Assembly: GCF_000829195.1 (NCBI RefSeq)
Contig: NZ_AP013294.1
Coordinates: 1,933,001-1,997,000 of the forward strand
Source: Bacillus sp. OxB-1
Lineage (GTDB): Bacteria > Bacillota > Bacilli > Bacillales_A > Planococcaceae
Length of the DNA: 64,000 nt
Direction of reading: 5' to 3'
The notes below the pieces were generated by a model. That model was not told where the DNA came from and searched no databases. It saw only the letters and a program-made list of their open reading frames with translations. Positions 1 through 8,043 of this stretch are shown here, piece after piece (within the stretch, counting starts at the first letter, position 1; each line of letters opens with the position of its first letter). Both the position numbers and the translations under genes were made by a program.

Positions 1-2027
1 TCTTCCTGCGGGGCATTAAGAGCCCGATCATCATCGGCATTGCCATCCCGTATTCGGTGATCGTCACCTTCGTTTTGATGTTTTTTGCGGACTTTTCCTT
101 GAACATCATGACGTTGGGGGCACTCGCGCTCGGAATCGGAATGCTCGTCGACAATGCGATTGTCGTCATTGAAAATATCGAAAGGCATTTGGCGATGGGG
201 AAAGGGCCGAAACAGGCGGCACGGGAAGGGACAAAGGAAATCGGCGGTGCCATCACGGCTTCCACCTTGACGACCCTCGCCGTGTTCGTACCGGTTATTT
301 TCATCAGCGGCCTGATTGGTCAGATTTTCACCGAATTTGCGTTGACCATCTCGTTTAGTCTGTTCGCCTCCCTCGTTGTGGCACTGACCGTTGTACCGAT
401 GATGGCCAGCCGCATGCTGAAGAAGCCGAAAAGGAATTTAGAAGCCCGCCGCCGCCGTTCGAAATCGCTGAACAACTTCGAGAGATCGGTCAGATGGGCT
501 TTGAAGAACCGGGCACTTATGTTGATTGCCACGACGGTGCTCCTCGCGGCGAGTGCTTTCAGTCTGACAAGGGTGGGAACCGAATTTCTCCCGCCGACGG
601 ATGAAGGGTTCGTCAGCATCTCGGTGAAGTTGCCGAATGGGTCGTCGGTTTCCGCAACGAATGATATTGTGGAACAAATCGAGGCTGAATTGAAACAGCA
701 GGATGATGTGGAAGTGTACGTCAGCTTGGTTGGTGGGACCCAGCAGAATCTGGCGCAAGGCAGCTCGGAATCGAATGTAGCCGAGCTGTATGTAAAGCTT
801 GTCCCGTTGAATGACCGGGAGCGTTCCGTCTTCGAGTTTGTCGATGCAGTGCAACCGGATGTGTTGGAAAAGATCGGCGATGAGGCGGAAGTCAGTTTCA
901 ATCTTCAGACGGCATCCGGGTCCACGCCGAATACATTGTCATTCTCATTGAGTGATACGAATGAAGAACGATTGGACGAGGCTGTTCAACAATTACATGC
1001 TGAACTGACGTCGATGAACGGCGTGCTGGAAGTGTCAAATGACTTGCAAGATACGATGGAAGAAATCCGGATTGAGGTGAACCGGAGGAAGGCCGCTGAA
1101 AACGGATTGACGCCTTATCAGATTGCGCAGACGGTCAATCATGTGACACGTGGGGCATTTGCGACGCAAATTATTGGAAAACATGAGGCGGTCCATTCCG
1201 TGAACGTGCTCTACGAAGAGAGTTTCCGCAATAGTATCGAGAAGTTGAAGGACCTTAAGCTTTGGACGCCAGCTGGAACATTCATTGCCTTGGAGGATGT
1301 TGCCAAAGTCAGAGTCGATGAAGGTCCCGTGGCGATCCGGCGCGTGGACCAAGCCCATTCGGTGACGTTCAATGTGAAATATGAATCGTCGCAGACGCTC
1401 GGTGGGATGACAAAGCAAGTGCAGGAAAAGGTTGATGCATTGGAATTTCCGGATGAAATCGATATGACGTTCAGTGGAGATCGGGAACTGTTTGAAAGTG
1501 CAATCGATGACATGTTGCTGGCGATTGTCCTAGCGGTCGTTCTGGTCTATATCGTCATGGCGGCCCAGTTTGAATCATTTAAATACCCGTTCGTCATCAT
1601 GTTCTCGGTTCCGCTTATGATCATCGGCGTTTCAATCGGCCTGTTCGTGACGAGCACGCCGATCAGTGTCACGGCGATCATCGGGATTCTAGTCCTCGTC
1701 GGAATCGTCGTGAACAATGGAATCGTGCTCGTCGATTACATCAATCAACGAAAAGAAGCGGGGCTCCATTCGTTCGATGCCATCATCGCCTCCGTCCGAG
1801 ACCGGGTCCGCCCGATTTTGATGACGGCATTGACGACCATCCTCGGCCTGTTGCCGCTTGCACTCGGTCTCGGAGAGGGGACGGAGATGAACCAACCGAT
1901 GGGGATTGCCGTCATCGGAGGACTCGTCAGCTCCACCTTCCTGACCTTGTATATCGTGCCGATCATCTATAGTTTGTTTGATAGGCAAACACGTAGACAG
2001 GCCCAGTTGAATGATTCGGAAAGGTGA
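1..2027 (+). CDS. RND family efflux transporter permease (5' truncated)
   Basis: Proton-driven RND (AcrB/SwrC-type) export pump of the cytoplasmic membrane. The frame is open from base 3 with no start, so about 674 C-terminal residues are present and the N-terminal third lies outside the window. Visible are the first transmembrane block with the family signature GMLVDNAIVVIENIERH, a large extracytoplasmic porter region in the middle, and a second membrane block ending with VGIVVNNGIVLVDYIN, the duplicated counterpart of the first signature. Substrate cannot be told from sequence; in Bacillus the relative SwrC exports surfactin-like compounds and drugs. The stop codon is followed directly by a tandem repeat array and then a terminator. 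Confidence 0.93.
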   Translation, partial: FLRGIKSPIIIGIAIPYSVIVTFVLMFFADFSLNIMTLGALALGIGMLVDNAIVVIENIERHLAMGKGPKQAAREGTKEIGGAITASTLTTLAVFVPVIFISGLIGQIFTEFALTISFSLFASLVVALTVVPMMASRMLKKPKRNLEARRRRSKSLNNFERSVRWALKNRALMLIATTVLLAASAFSLTRVGTEFLPPTDEGFVSISVKLPNGSSVSATNDIVEQIEAELKQQDDVEVYVSLVGGTQQNLAQGSSESNVAELYVKLVPLNDRERSVFEFVDAVQPDVLEKIGDEAEVSFNLQTASGSTPNTLSFSLSDTNEERLDEAVQQLHAELTSMNGVLEVSNDLQDTMEEIRIEVNRRKAAENGLTPYQIAQTVNHVTRGAFATQIIGKHEAVHSVNVLYEESFRNSIEKLKDLKLWTPAGTFIALEDVAKVRVDEGPVAIRRVDQAHSVTFNVKYESSQTLGGMTKQVQEKVDALEFPDEIDMTFSGDRELFESAIDDMLLAIVLAVVLVYIVMAAQFESFKYPFVIMFSVPLMIIGVSIGLFVTSTPISVTAIIGILVLVGIVVNNGIVLVDYINQRKEAGLHSFDAIIASVRDRVRPILMTALTTILGLLPLALGLGEGTEMNQPMGIAVIGGLVSSTFLTLYIVPIIYSLFDRQTRRQAQLNDSER

Positions 2028-2226
2028 ACGTTCTGAGGTCGTGAGTGAACGTTTCGAAGTGCAACGGGTTTGTTTCGAGGTAGGGCGTGGATGTTTCGCG
2101 GTTTGATGGAAACGTTGTGAAGTCGGCGCAGTGTTTTGAGGTACTAAGAAAACGTTGTGAGGTCGTGAGTGAACTTTTCGAAGTGCAACGGAAATGTTGC
2201 TAGGTGAGGCATGGTCGTTCCGCGGC
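2028..2226. repeat. Tandem array, about 10 units of 21 bp (family R2, copy 1)
   Basis: Begins at the base after the RND stop codon. Units carry a core like GTTTCGAGGT or GTTGTGAGGT. The core GAGG (or variant) recurs at 2035, 2056, 2077, 2098, 2119, 2138, 2159, 2180, 2201 and 2222, i.e. 21 bp apart with a single 19-bp step. Units are diverged, so this is old or loosely selected. The same family recurs at 52121-52380. No coding role seen. Confidence 0.85.
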
Positions 2227-2252
2227 CCGGTTCAACTGGACAATATCTTTAG

Positions 2253-2290
2253 CAGGCGTGGAAAAACAGGAATTTCCACGCCTGTTTTTA
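2253..2290 (+). terminator. Rho-independent terminator
   Basis: Perfect 12-bp stem CAGGCGTGGAAA / TTTCCACGCCTG (2253-2264, 2273-2284) followed by TTTTTA. It ends transcription that passes from the RND gene through the repeat array. Confidence 0.9.
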
Positions 2291-2434
2291 ATGAAAACCA
2301 TTCCTGGTAAACTAATGCTCCTGCTGTCCCTTTTTCATGAAACCCGCTTGTCCTACATATAATTGCTATGCACATTGATTAATCTTCCGGCAATATAAGT
2401 AAAATGGTATACTCTGGGAAAAGGGGGCGGTGGC

Positions 2435-3523
2435 ATGCGGACTCATTTGTTTACGGGGTTTCCCGGTTTCATTGCGACGCAGTTGATCAAGGGGTTGATT
2501 CGCCAACGGGACGTCGATAGGATTTATGCGATTGTCCAACCGGAGCAGATTGGACGGGCAGAGGAGCGGATTGATGGCATAATGGAAGAGTTGGAAGTTG
2601 AAATCCCGTTTGACTTGTTCGCCGGGGATATCACACAGACCGACCTGGGGCTGGATTCGACTGCACTGGGCAGCCTTCGGGATCAACCGCTTGTCGTCTG
2701 GCATTTGGCAGCTATTTATGATTTGGCTGTGGATGCGGAAAGCGCCTGGCGTGTTAATGTGGAAGGGACAAGGCAAGTGAACCGTTTCGTCGCCGGTCAT
2801 CCGTCCATTATCCGTTATTTGTACTTCAGTACAGCCTATGTAGCGGGAAAACGGGAAGGCCTATTATTGGAAACGGAGCTGATCCGCCCCACAGCCTTTA
2901 AAAATCTTTATGAAGAAACAAAGTATGAAGCGGAAGTACTAGTCGAGGCTTTGAAGCCATCGGTCCCCGTCACAATCATTCGGCCGGGCATTGTCCGCGG
3001 GCATTCCCGGACCGGGGAGACGATCAAATTCGACGGTCCGTATTTTTTCATGAACCTGATCGATCGGCTGCGGTGGCTGCCGGCCATCCCGTATGTCGGA
3101 AGGACAGAGTCGCGGATCAATGTCGTGCCGATCGATTATATCGTCGATGCCTCGATCTACCTGTCCAGCCTAGGGGATGCGGCCGGCATGACTGTCCATC
3201 TGACCGATCCATCCCCTCATCCGGTCGAGGAGGTATATCGGGCGATGGTGATCGAATTGACGGGGAAACGTCCGAGAGGCAGGTTACCGCGGCAACTCGC
3301 CGAAAAAGGCCTATACTCCGTACGCCTACAACGGAAGCTCGGTGTGGAAGCGCAGACGCTGGATTATTTAACGTGGAATGCCACATTTGACACGAGTATT
3401 GCCGATCGGCTGCTAGAAGGGAGCGGCATCCGGTGCGCCGATTTCATTCAATCGATTCCAACAATGGCCAGCTTCTATAATGAACATAAACATAACCAGG
3501 ATCTCCACGTGAAAATAGGATAA
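2435..3523 (+). CDS. NAD(P)-binding SDR protein, thioester-reductase/male-sterility-like
   Basis: A 362-residue extended short-chain dehydrogenase with an N-terminal Rossmann motif, FTGFPGFIATQL (TGxxGxxG), a WHLAA segment, and the catalytic pair in STAYVAGK (YxxxK). The overall pattern fits the NAD_binding_4 group, which includes fatty acyl-CoA reductases and thioester reductase domains, so the substrate may be an acyl thioester; that is inference. ATG start with AAAGGGGGCGG just upstream. A TATACT box at 2409-2414 could be its -10, with no good -35. It stands alone between a terminator and the riboswitch-controlled gene. Confidence 0.75.
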   Translation: MRTHLFTGFPGFIATQLIKGLIRQRDVDRIYAIVQPEQIGRAEERIDGIMEELEVEIPFDLFAGDITQTDLGLDSTALGSLRDQPLVVWHLAAIYDLAVDAESAWRVNVEGTRQVNRFVAGHPSIIRYLYFSTAYVAGKREGLLLETELIRPTAFKNLYEETKYEAEVLVEALKPSVPVTIIRPGIVRGHSRTGETIKFDGPYFFMNLIDRLRWLPAIPYVGRTESRINVVPIDYIVDASIYLSSLGDAAGMTVHLTDPSPHPVEEVYRAMVIELTGKRPRGRLPRQLAEKGLYSVRLQRKLGVEAQTLDYLTWNATFDTSIADRLLEGSGIRCADFIQSIPTMASFYNEHKHNQDLHVKIG

Positions 3524-3529
3524 TCTACG

Positions 3530-3557
3530 TTTACTTTTCCGGCTAGCGTGGTATAAT
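3530..3557 (+). promoter_or_regulatory. Promoter of the riboswitch-terC unit
   Basis: A perfect -10 TATAAT at 3552-3557 and a weak -35 (TTTACT at 3530-3535, 16-bp spacer), about 35 nt upstream of the riboswitch aptamer. Starts within the tail of the preceding SDR gene region. Confidence 0.6.
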
Positions 3558-3596
3558 AAAGCAAAAGAACCCGACAACTTAATAACTTTGACAATA

Positions 3597-3735
3597 TGTC
3601 AAAGGGGAGTAGCTATAGGGAAACCTATTTCATAGTCGTCAATACATGGCGTACGCCATCGGTTATGATAGCTGGATATTTATATATTCCGACTTAGCGA
3701 GACCTTTGCCTTTTATTAAGGTGGGGGTCTTTTTT
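3597..3735 (+). promoter_or_regulatory. yybP-ykoY (manganese) riboswitch with expression platform
   Basis: Conserved blocks of the yybP-ykoY aptamer are readable: CAAAGGGGAGTAGCT at the 5' side, AGTCGTCAATACATGG and ACCATCGGTTATG in the middle, and TAGCGAGACCTTTGCC at the 3' side. P1 pairs CAAAGG (3600-3605) with CCTTTG (3703-3708). The same CCTTTG is part of the 5' arm of the terminator that follows, so the two structures exclude each other. This predicts an ON switch: ligand-bound P1 prevents termination. Members of this class sense Mn2+ and commonly precede TerC/YkoY and MntP-type genes, as here. Confidence 0.93.
3701..3735 (+). terminator. Riboswitch-controlled terminator
   Basis: 12-bp stem with GU pairs (GACCTTTGCCTT, 3701-3712; AAGGTGGGGGTC, 3718-3729) and a U tract at 3730-3735. 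Its 5' arm overlaps the aptamer P1 strand. Confidence 0.88.
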
Positions 3736-3761
3736 ATATGTAGAAAATTGGAGGAATCAAT

Positions 3762-4517
3762 GTGGAAGCGATTTTACTCGAGTACGCATGGGTATTGCTT
3801 GTGTTAATTGCCCTTGAAGGTTTGTTGGCAGCAGACAATGCAGTTGTGATGGCGGTCATGGTGAAGCATTTACCGCGGCCTCAGCAAAAGAAAGCTTTGT
3901 TTTACGGATTGCTCGGCGCGTTCGTGTTCCGGTTCGCAGCGTTGTTCATGATTACATTTTTGGTGAATATTTGGCAAATCCAAGCGCTGGGCGCCGCTTA
4001 CCTGCTATTCATTTCCATTAAGAATATTATAGATCAGCGAAAAGGGGATACCGAGGATCATACGAAAGAACCGCGTCGTCAATCCGGTTTTTGGATGACC
4101 GTTTTGAAAGTGGAGTTGGCGGATATCGCGTTCGCCCTCGATTCCATGCTCGCGGCGGTAGCACTTGCTGTGACCTTGCCTGAACTTGGGGATTTCCATA
4201 TCGGGGGCATCAACGGCGGTCAGTTCATCGTCATGTTGATCGGTGGAATTGTTGGTTTAGTGCTTATCCGGTTCGCCGCACGTCAATTTATCGTCATATT
4301 GGATAAATACCCAGCATTGGAAACAGCCGCATTCCTGATCGTCGGATGGGTTGGTGTGAAATTGGCTGTCCTTACGCTCGCACATCCGGGCTTAGGCATC
4401 ATCGATCCTGATTTTCCGCACTCCACTCTATGGAAAACGACATTCTGGATCGTCTTGGCGGGTATCGCGTTGAATGGTTATTTGATCGGTGTCCGGAAAC
4501 ATCGCAAACAGGCATAA
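3762..4517 (+). CDS. ykoY: TerC family membrane protein (YkoY-like), metal ion homeostasis
   Basis: A 251-residue integral membrane protein of the TerC family, with the family acidic motifs in membrane segments: EGLLAADNAVVMA near the N-terminus and VELADIAFALDSMLA in the middle. TerC/YkoY proteins act in Mn2+ export or metallation of secreted enzymes. The Mn2+ riboswitch upstream agrees with this role. The start is GTG at 3762, placed 7 nt after GGAGG; an ATG at 3760 overlaps it but is out of frame. Ends in its own terminator. Orthology to YkoY rests on the riboswitch and family, not on an alignment. Confidence 0.9.
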   Translation: MEAILLEYAWVLLVLIALEGLLAADNAVVMAVMVKHLPRPQQKKALFYGLLGAFVFRFAALFMITFLVNIWQIQALGAAYLLFISIKNIIDQRKGDTEDHTKEPRRQSGFWMTVLKVELADIAFALDSMLAAVALAVTLPELGDFHIGGINGGQFIVMLIGGIVGLVLIRFAARQFIVILDKYPALETAAFLIVGWVGVKLAVLTLAHPGLGIIDPDFPHSTLWKTTFWIVLAGIALNGYLIGVRKHRKQA

Positions 4518-4527
4518 CGGTTTTCAG

Positions 4528-4561
4528 CCGGTTACATCGCTCTCGGTGTAGCCGGTTTTTT
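4528..4561 (+). terminator. Terminator of terC gene
   Basis: 9-bp stem CCGGTTACA / TGTAGCCGG (4528-4536, 4547-4555) followed by TTTTTT. Confidence 0.9.
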
Positions 4562-4727
4562 ATGTGAAAGTAAAAAAAGCGGAAGAATTCTTTTCTTTTT
4601 CCGGTTTATTCACTAAAATGGGGAGACGGCAACTTTGTTATCGCCTCTTTGGAGGAAGGTTTTCGAACAAGCTTGAGAAATTTGAACGCAATACTTGAGG
4701 TTTGTTGATCGAAAGGGATGAAGATTC

Positions 4728-6077
4728 ATGAAGTTTTCACGGGAAAATCTTAGAAGATTCACCCCTGCTCAAATCATCGTATTTTATTACTTCTTAGCGA
4801 TTGCCTTTTCGTACCTCTTATTGAATTTGCCGGGGGTATACCTTCCTGGCGTGGAAGTAAGTTTTCTCGATAGCCTCTTTACGGCGGTCAGTGCGGTTAG
4901 TGTGACCGGATTGACGCCTATTAGCATCGCCGGCACGTATTCCGTTTTCGGCCTCTGTATGTTGATGCTCGTATTGCAACTCGGCGGGATTGGCATCATG
5001 TCGATTGGGACGTTTTTCTGGCTGCTTGTCAAAAAAAGGATTGGTTTGCGCGAACGGCAATTGATCATGGTTGACCATAATCAGTACAGCTTGGCGGGTG
5101 TCGTCCATCTGATTCGTGAAATTGTGAAGATCATCTTTTTGGTCGAGATGATCGGTGGGCTGCTGTTGACGATTTACATCCGACCGTTCTTCGAAACGTT
5201 CAGTGATGCGTTGCTACATGGCATGTTCCTGGCCGTTTCGGCAACGACCAACGCGGGATTCGATATTACCGACGCTTCGCTTTTGCCGTACTTCAATGAT
5301 TATTTCATCCAGACGGTGATCATGGTGCTGATCATCCTCGGAGCAATCGGATTTCCTGTACTCATTGAAGTGAAAAGTTATTTTTCAAACAAGGTTCCGA
5401 ATTTCAGATTTTCCCTTTTTACGAAAATCACGACTACGACGTTCGGAATCCTTTTAGTTTTCGGGGCACTTATGATTTTCCTTTTGGAATCGGTCCACTC
5501 CTTCAAGGGGTTGGCTTGGCATGAAAAAGTATTCGCTTCGTTATTCCATTCGGTCTCGTCCCGGTCGGCCGGATTGACGACCTATGACATCACGGAGTTC
5601 AGCGAAGCGACCGATATCTTCATCAGTTCCTTGATGTTCATCGGCGCTTCGCCGAGTTCCGTAGGCGGGGGAATCCGGACGACGACCTTTGCCATCGCGT
5701 TGCTCTTCATCATAAATTTCGCGCGGGGCAATCAAGTGATCAATATATTCCATCGGCAGATCAAGCTGATCGATGTGTTCCGTTCCTATGCAGTCATCCT
5801 CCTGGCGGGCGCCATGGTGATGGCCGCCCTCCTGATCCTGCTGATTACGGAACCGGGAATCCCGGCCGTGACTTTGCTGTTCGAAATTACGTCAGCCTTC
5901 GGAACATGCGGCATGTCGCTCGGCATCACATCCGAGCTTTCACCGATCGGTAAAATGATTATCATGATCCTGATGTTCATCGGAAGGGTGGGCCTGATTT
6001 CCTTCCTCTACACATTGGGCGGAAAAACGAAAACAATCCACTATCATTACCCGAAAGAACGTGTAATTATTGGGTGA
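4728..6077 (+). CDS. ktrD: Ktr potassium uptake channel subunit KtrD (TrkH/KtrB family)
   Basis: A 449-residue K+-translocating subunit of the TrkH/Trk/HKT superfamily, located in the cytoplasmic membrane. The four pore loops can be read: SVTGLTP, ATTNAGFD, SSRSAGLTT and FGTCGMSLG, each with the filter glycine. The length equals Bacillus KtrB/KtrD. The partner would be the RCK subunit KtrC, encoded at 41136 in this window; as in B. subtilis, ktrC and ktrD are unlinked. KtrD rather than KtrB is inferred from the absence of an adjacent ktrA and from synteny. The 5' leader (4562-4727) shows no recognisable c-di-AMP riboswitch. Confidence 0.9.
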   Translation: MKFSRENLRRFTPAQIIVFYYFLAIAFSYLLLNLPGVYLPGVEVSFLDSLFTAVSAVSVTGLTPISIAGTYSVFGLCMLMLVLQLGGIGIMSIGTFFWLLVKKRIGLRERQLIMVDHNQYSLAGVVHLIREIVKIIFLVEMIGGLLLTIYIRPFFETFSDALLHGMFLAVSATTNAGFDITDASLLPYFNDYFIQTVIMVLIILGAIGFPVLIEVKSYFSNKVPNFRFSLFTKITTTTFGILLVFGALMIFLLESVHSFKGLAWHEKVFASLFHSVSSRSAGLTTYDITEFSEATDIFISSLMFIGASPSSVGGGIRTTTFAIALLFIINFARGNQVINIFHRQIKLIDVFRSYAVILLAGAMVMAALLILLITEPGIPAVTLLFEITSAFGTCGMSLGITSELSPIGKMIIMILMFIGRVGLISFLYTLGGKTKTIHYHYPKERVIIG

Positions 6078-6083
6078 ACCAAA

Positions 6084-6124
6084 AGAAAAGCTGTCCCCGG
6101 ATTATAGGGACAGCTTTTCTTTTT
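6084..6124. terminator. Bidirectional terminator between convergent genes
   Basis: 14-bp perfect stem AGAAAAGCTGTCCC / GGGACAGCTTTTCT (6084-6097, 6107-6120) with T-rich flanks on both strands. It serves ktrD on the plus strand. On the minus strand the stem encodes the last codons of the radical SAM gene and the loop contains that gene's TAA. Confidence 0.92.
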
Positions 6125-7853
6125 CAGTATAAAAGAATTCTGGTGCTTCACCGTGTTTGAACAAAGTGATGAGATGGCCCGCCTTCTTTTCGACCCGGCC
6201 AGTTTCGGCTTCTTTCGGATCCACATGAATCGGTGTGATGAATGTTGATTTCCGGATGTTCCGTTCATGTAGTTTGAACTGGAGCTCCTGGATATCCAGC
6301 GGGGTTTTATTCGCCAAGATGTCGGATTCGATCCGTGTAAGCTCCTCCGCCTGCATCTCGTTTTTCCACCAGATTTTTCGCGGCTGGAATGTATGGTGCG
6401 CCAAGTAATCAAGTTTCATCAAACTACGTACAATGTCCATGTCGGCTTCTGTTTCATTTGCAAGAAAATCATCGAGACGGGTGAATAGGTCCGCAAGCTG
6501 ATGGCCGATCCGGGACCAACCGCGATTTTCCCAATAGGTGCCGAACTGCTGAAAGAAATCGAAAGGTGTTTCAAAGACCGAAGTGACCAAGTATTCGATC
6601 GTCCTTGGCGTGCGGTTATCATTCCAATATTTCTCAAGGACATCTTCCGTATGCTTAATGCGTAAAATATCATCAAAAGACAGTACATTATTTGAAACGA
6701 TTTCATAGGGGGCCACGTCCACATATTTATATCCATATTGCTCCGATAGAATCCGGAGCCCTGTTCCCCGCAATAGCTTTAAGAAGCCGAGCTGCAGCTC
6801 TTCGGGACGCATGGCGAAGACATCGTTGAACGTTTGTCGGAATGAATCATAATCCTCTTCCGGAAGCCCGGCGATCAAGTCGAGATGCTGGTCAATCTTC
6901 CCGCCACGCTTCACCATCGTCACGGTACGGGATAGCTTTTCGAAATTTTGACGGCGTTTGACCAGCTCGTTCGTCAAATCGTTTGTCGACTGGACGCCGA
7001 TTTCAAATCGGAATAACCCGGCCGGTGCGTTGTCGTTCAGAAAATCGATCACCTCTGGGCGCATGATATCGCCTGTTATTTCGAATTGGAATACCGTACC
7101 CGGCAGATGCTCGTCAATCAAAAATTGGAACATTTCCATCGCATAGCTTCTGCTGATATTAAAAGTCCGATCGACAAATTTGATTGTCTTTGCGCCATTC
7201 GCCATCAAATATCGAATATCATCCTTAATGGCTTCCCGATTGAAATAGCGTACACCGACTTCAATTGAAGACAGGCAGAATTGGCAGGAGAAAGGACAAC
7301 CTCTGCTTGTTTCGATATAAGTGACCCTTTTGGATAGATCCGGAATATCTTCCTTGAACCGGAATGGAGAAGGCAGCTCGCGCAAATCGAGCTTCGGCCC
7401 GGGAGCTGTAAACTTCAACTGCTCTCCATCCCGATAAGCCAACCCTTGGACGGTCGAGAAGCTGCGATTTTCTGCATGAGCCTCCAAAAGCTGTTTAAAT
7501 GTCCGCTCGCCCTCCCCGATTGCGATGGCATCGATTTCCGGAACGCGTTGGAGCCAGTAATCATAATCGTAGGTCACCTCAGGTCCGCCTGCTACGATAA
7601 GAACGTCAGGTTTCACCTTTTTTAGCAACTGCATGACACGGATGGATTCTTCGATATTCCATATATATAAACTGAAACCGACAACATCCGGTTGCTTTTG
7701 ATACAAATCAGATACGATGCTCATGGCCGGATCTTTGATGGTGTATTCGGCGAGTATCGGGTCGAATTCGGGTGCAGCATAGGATTTCAAATAGCGGATC
7801 GCCAAGTTTGTATGGATATACTTAGCATTTAATGTAGTTAAAACAATATTCAT
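6102..7853 (-). CDS. B12-binding-domain radical SAM protein (DUF4080 type)
   Basis: A 583-residue cytosolic iron-sulfur enzyme. N-terminal residues 1-130 form a cobalamin-binding-like Rossmann domain, with VAGGPEVTYD and IGEGERTF. The radical SAM core follows with CxxxCxxC at C186, C190 and C193 (RGCPFSCQFC), which binds the 4Fe-4S cluster that cleaves S-adenosylmethionine. The C-terminal 200 residues match the DUF4080 arrangement. Substrate unknown. The start at 7853 is chosen because AAAGGAG lies 6 nt upstream; an upstream in-frame ATG (7919) has no ribosome site. It is divergent from the kinase gene. The last six codons are part of the terminator stem, an unusual economy. Confidence 0.88.
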   Translation of the reverse strand: MNIVLTTLNAKYIHTNLAIRYLKSYAAPEFDPILAEYTIKDPAMSIVSDLYQKQPDVVGFSLYIWNIEESIRVMQLLKKVKPDVLIVAGGPEVTYDYDYWLQRVPEIDAIAIGEGERTFKQLLEAHAENRSFSTVQGLAYRDGEQLKFTAPGPKLDLRELPSPFRFKEDIPDLSKRVTYIETSRGCPFSCQFCLSSIEVGVRYFNREAIKDDIRYLMANGAKTIKFVDRTFNISRSYAMEMFQFLIDEHLPGTVFQFEITGDIMRPEVIDFLNDNAPAGLFRFEIGVQSTNDLTNELVKRRQNFEKLSRTVTMVKRGGKIDQHLDLIAGLPEEDYDSFRQTFNDVFAMRPEELQLGFLKLLRGTGLRILSEQYGYKYVDVAPYEIVSNNVLSFDDILRIKHTEDVLEKYWNDNRTPRTIEYLVTSVFETPFDFFQQFGTYWENRGWSRIGHQLADLFTRLDDFLANETEADMDIVRSLMKLDYLAHHTFQPRKIWWKNEMQAEELTRIESDILANKTPLDIQELQFKLHERNIRKSTFITPIHVDPKEAETGRVEKKAGHLITLFKHGEAPEFFYTEKEKLSL

Positions 7854-8043
7854 TTTTTGCTCCTTTTCCCATGTATATACAACTAGTTTACTTGAATTGT
7901 GAAATATAGTCCAAATCAACTATATGAATCAAACTGAATATATGGAATAATTTGAACTAGAGAGGTAATGGGCAAAATTAACTTTTCCGCATAATTCAAC
8001 GGCATTTTTCATACTTTCTTTATATAGGTTAGGAGGAATACGC

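Noticed and set aside
2028..2226. CRISPR-like array
   Set aside because: Units of 21 bp have no separate unique spacers, repeats are diverged, and there are no cas genes in the window. The same applies to 32168-32378 and 52121-52380.
4562..4727. c-di-AMP (ydaO) riboswitch before ktrD
   Set aside because: Expected from biology but the conserved blocks of the class are not recognisable in this 166-bp leader.
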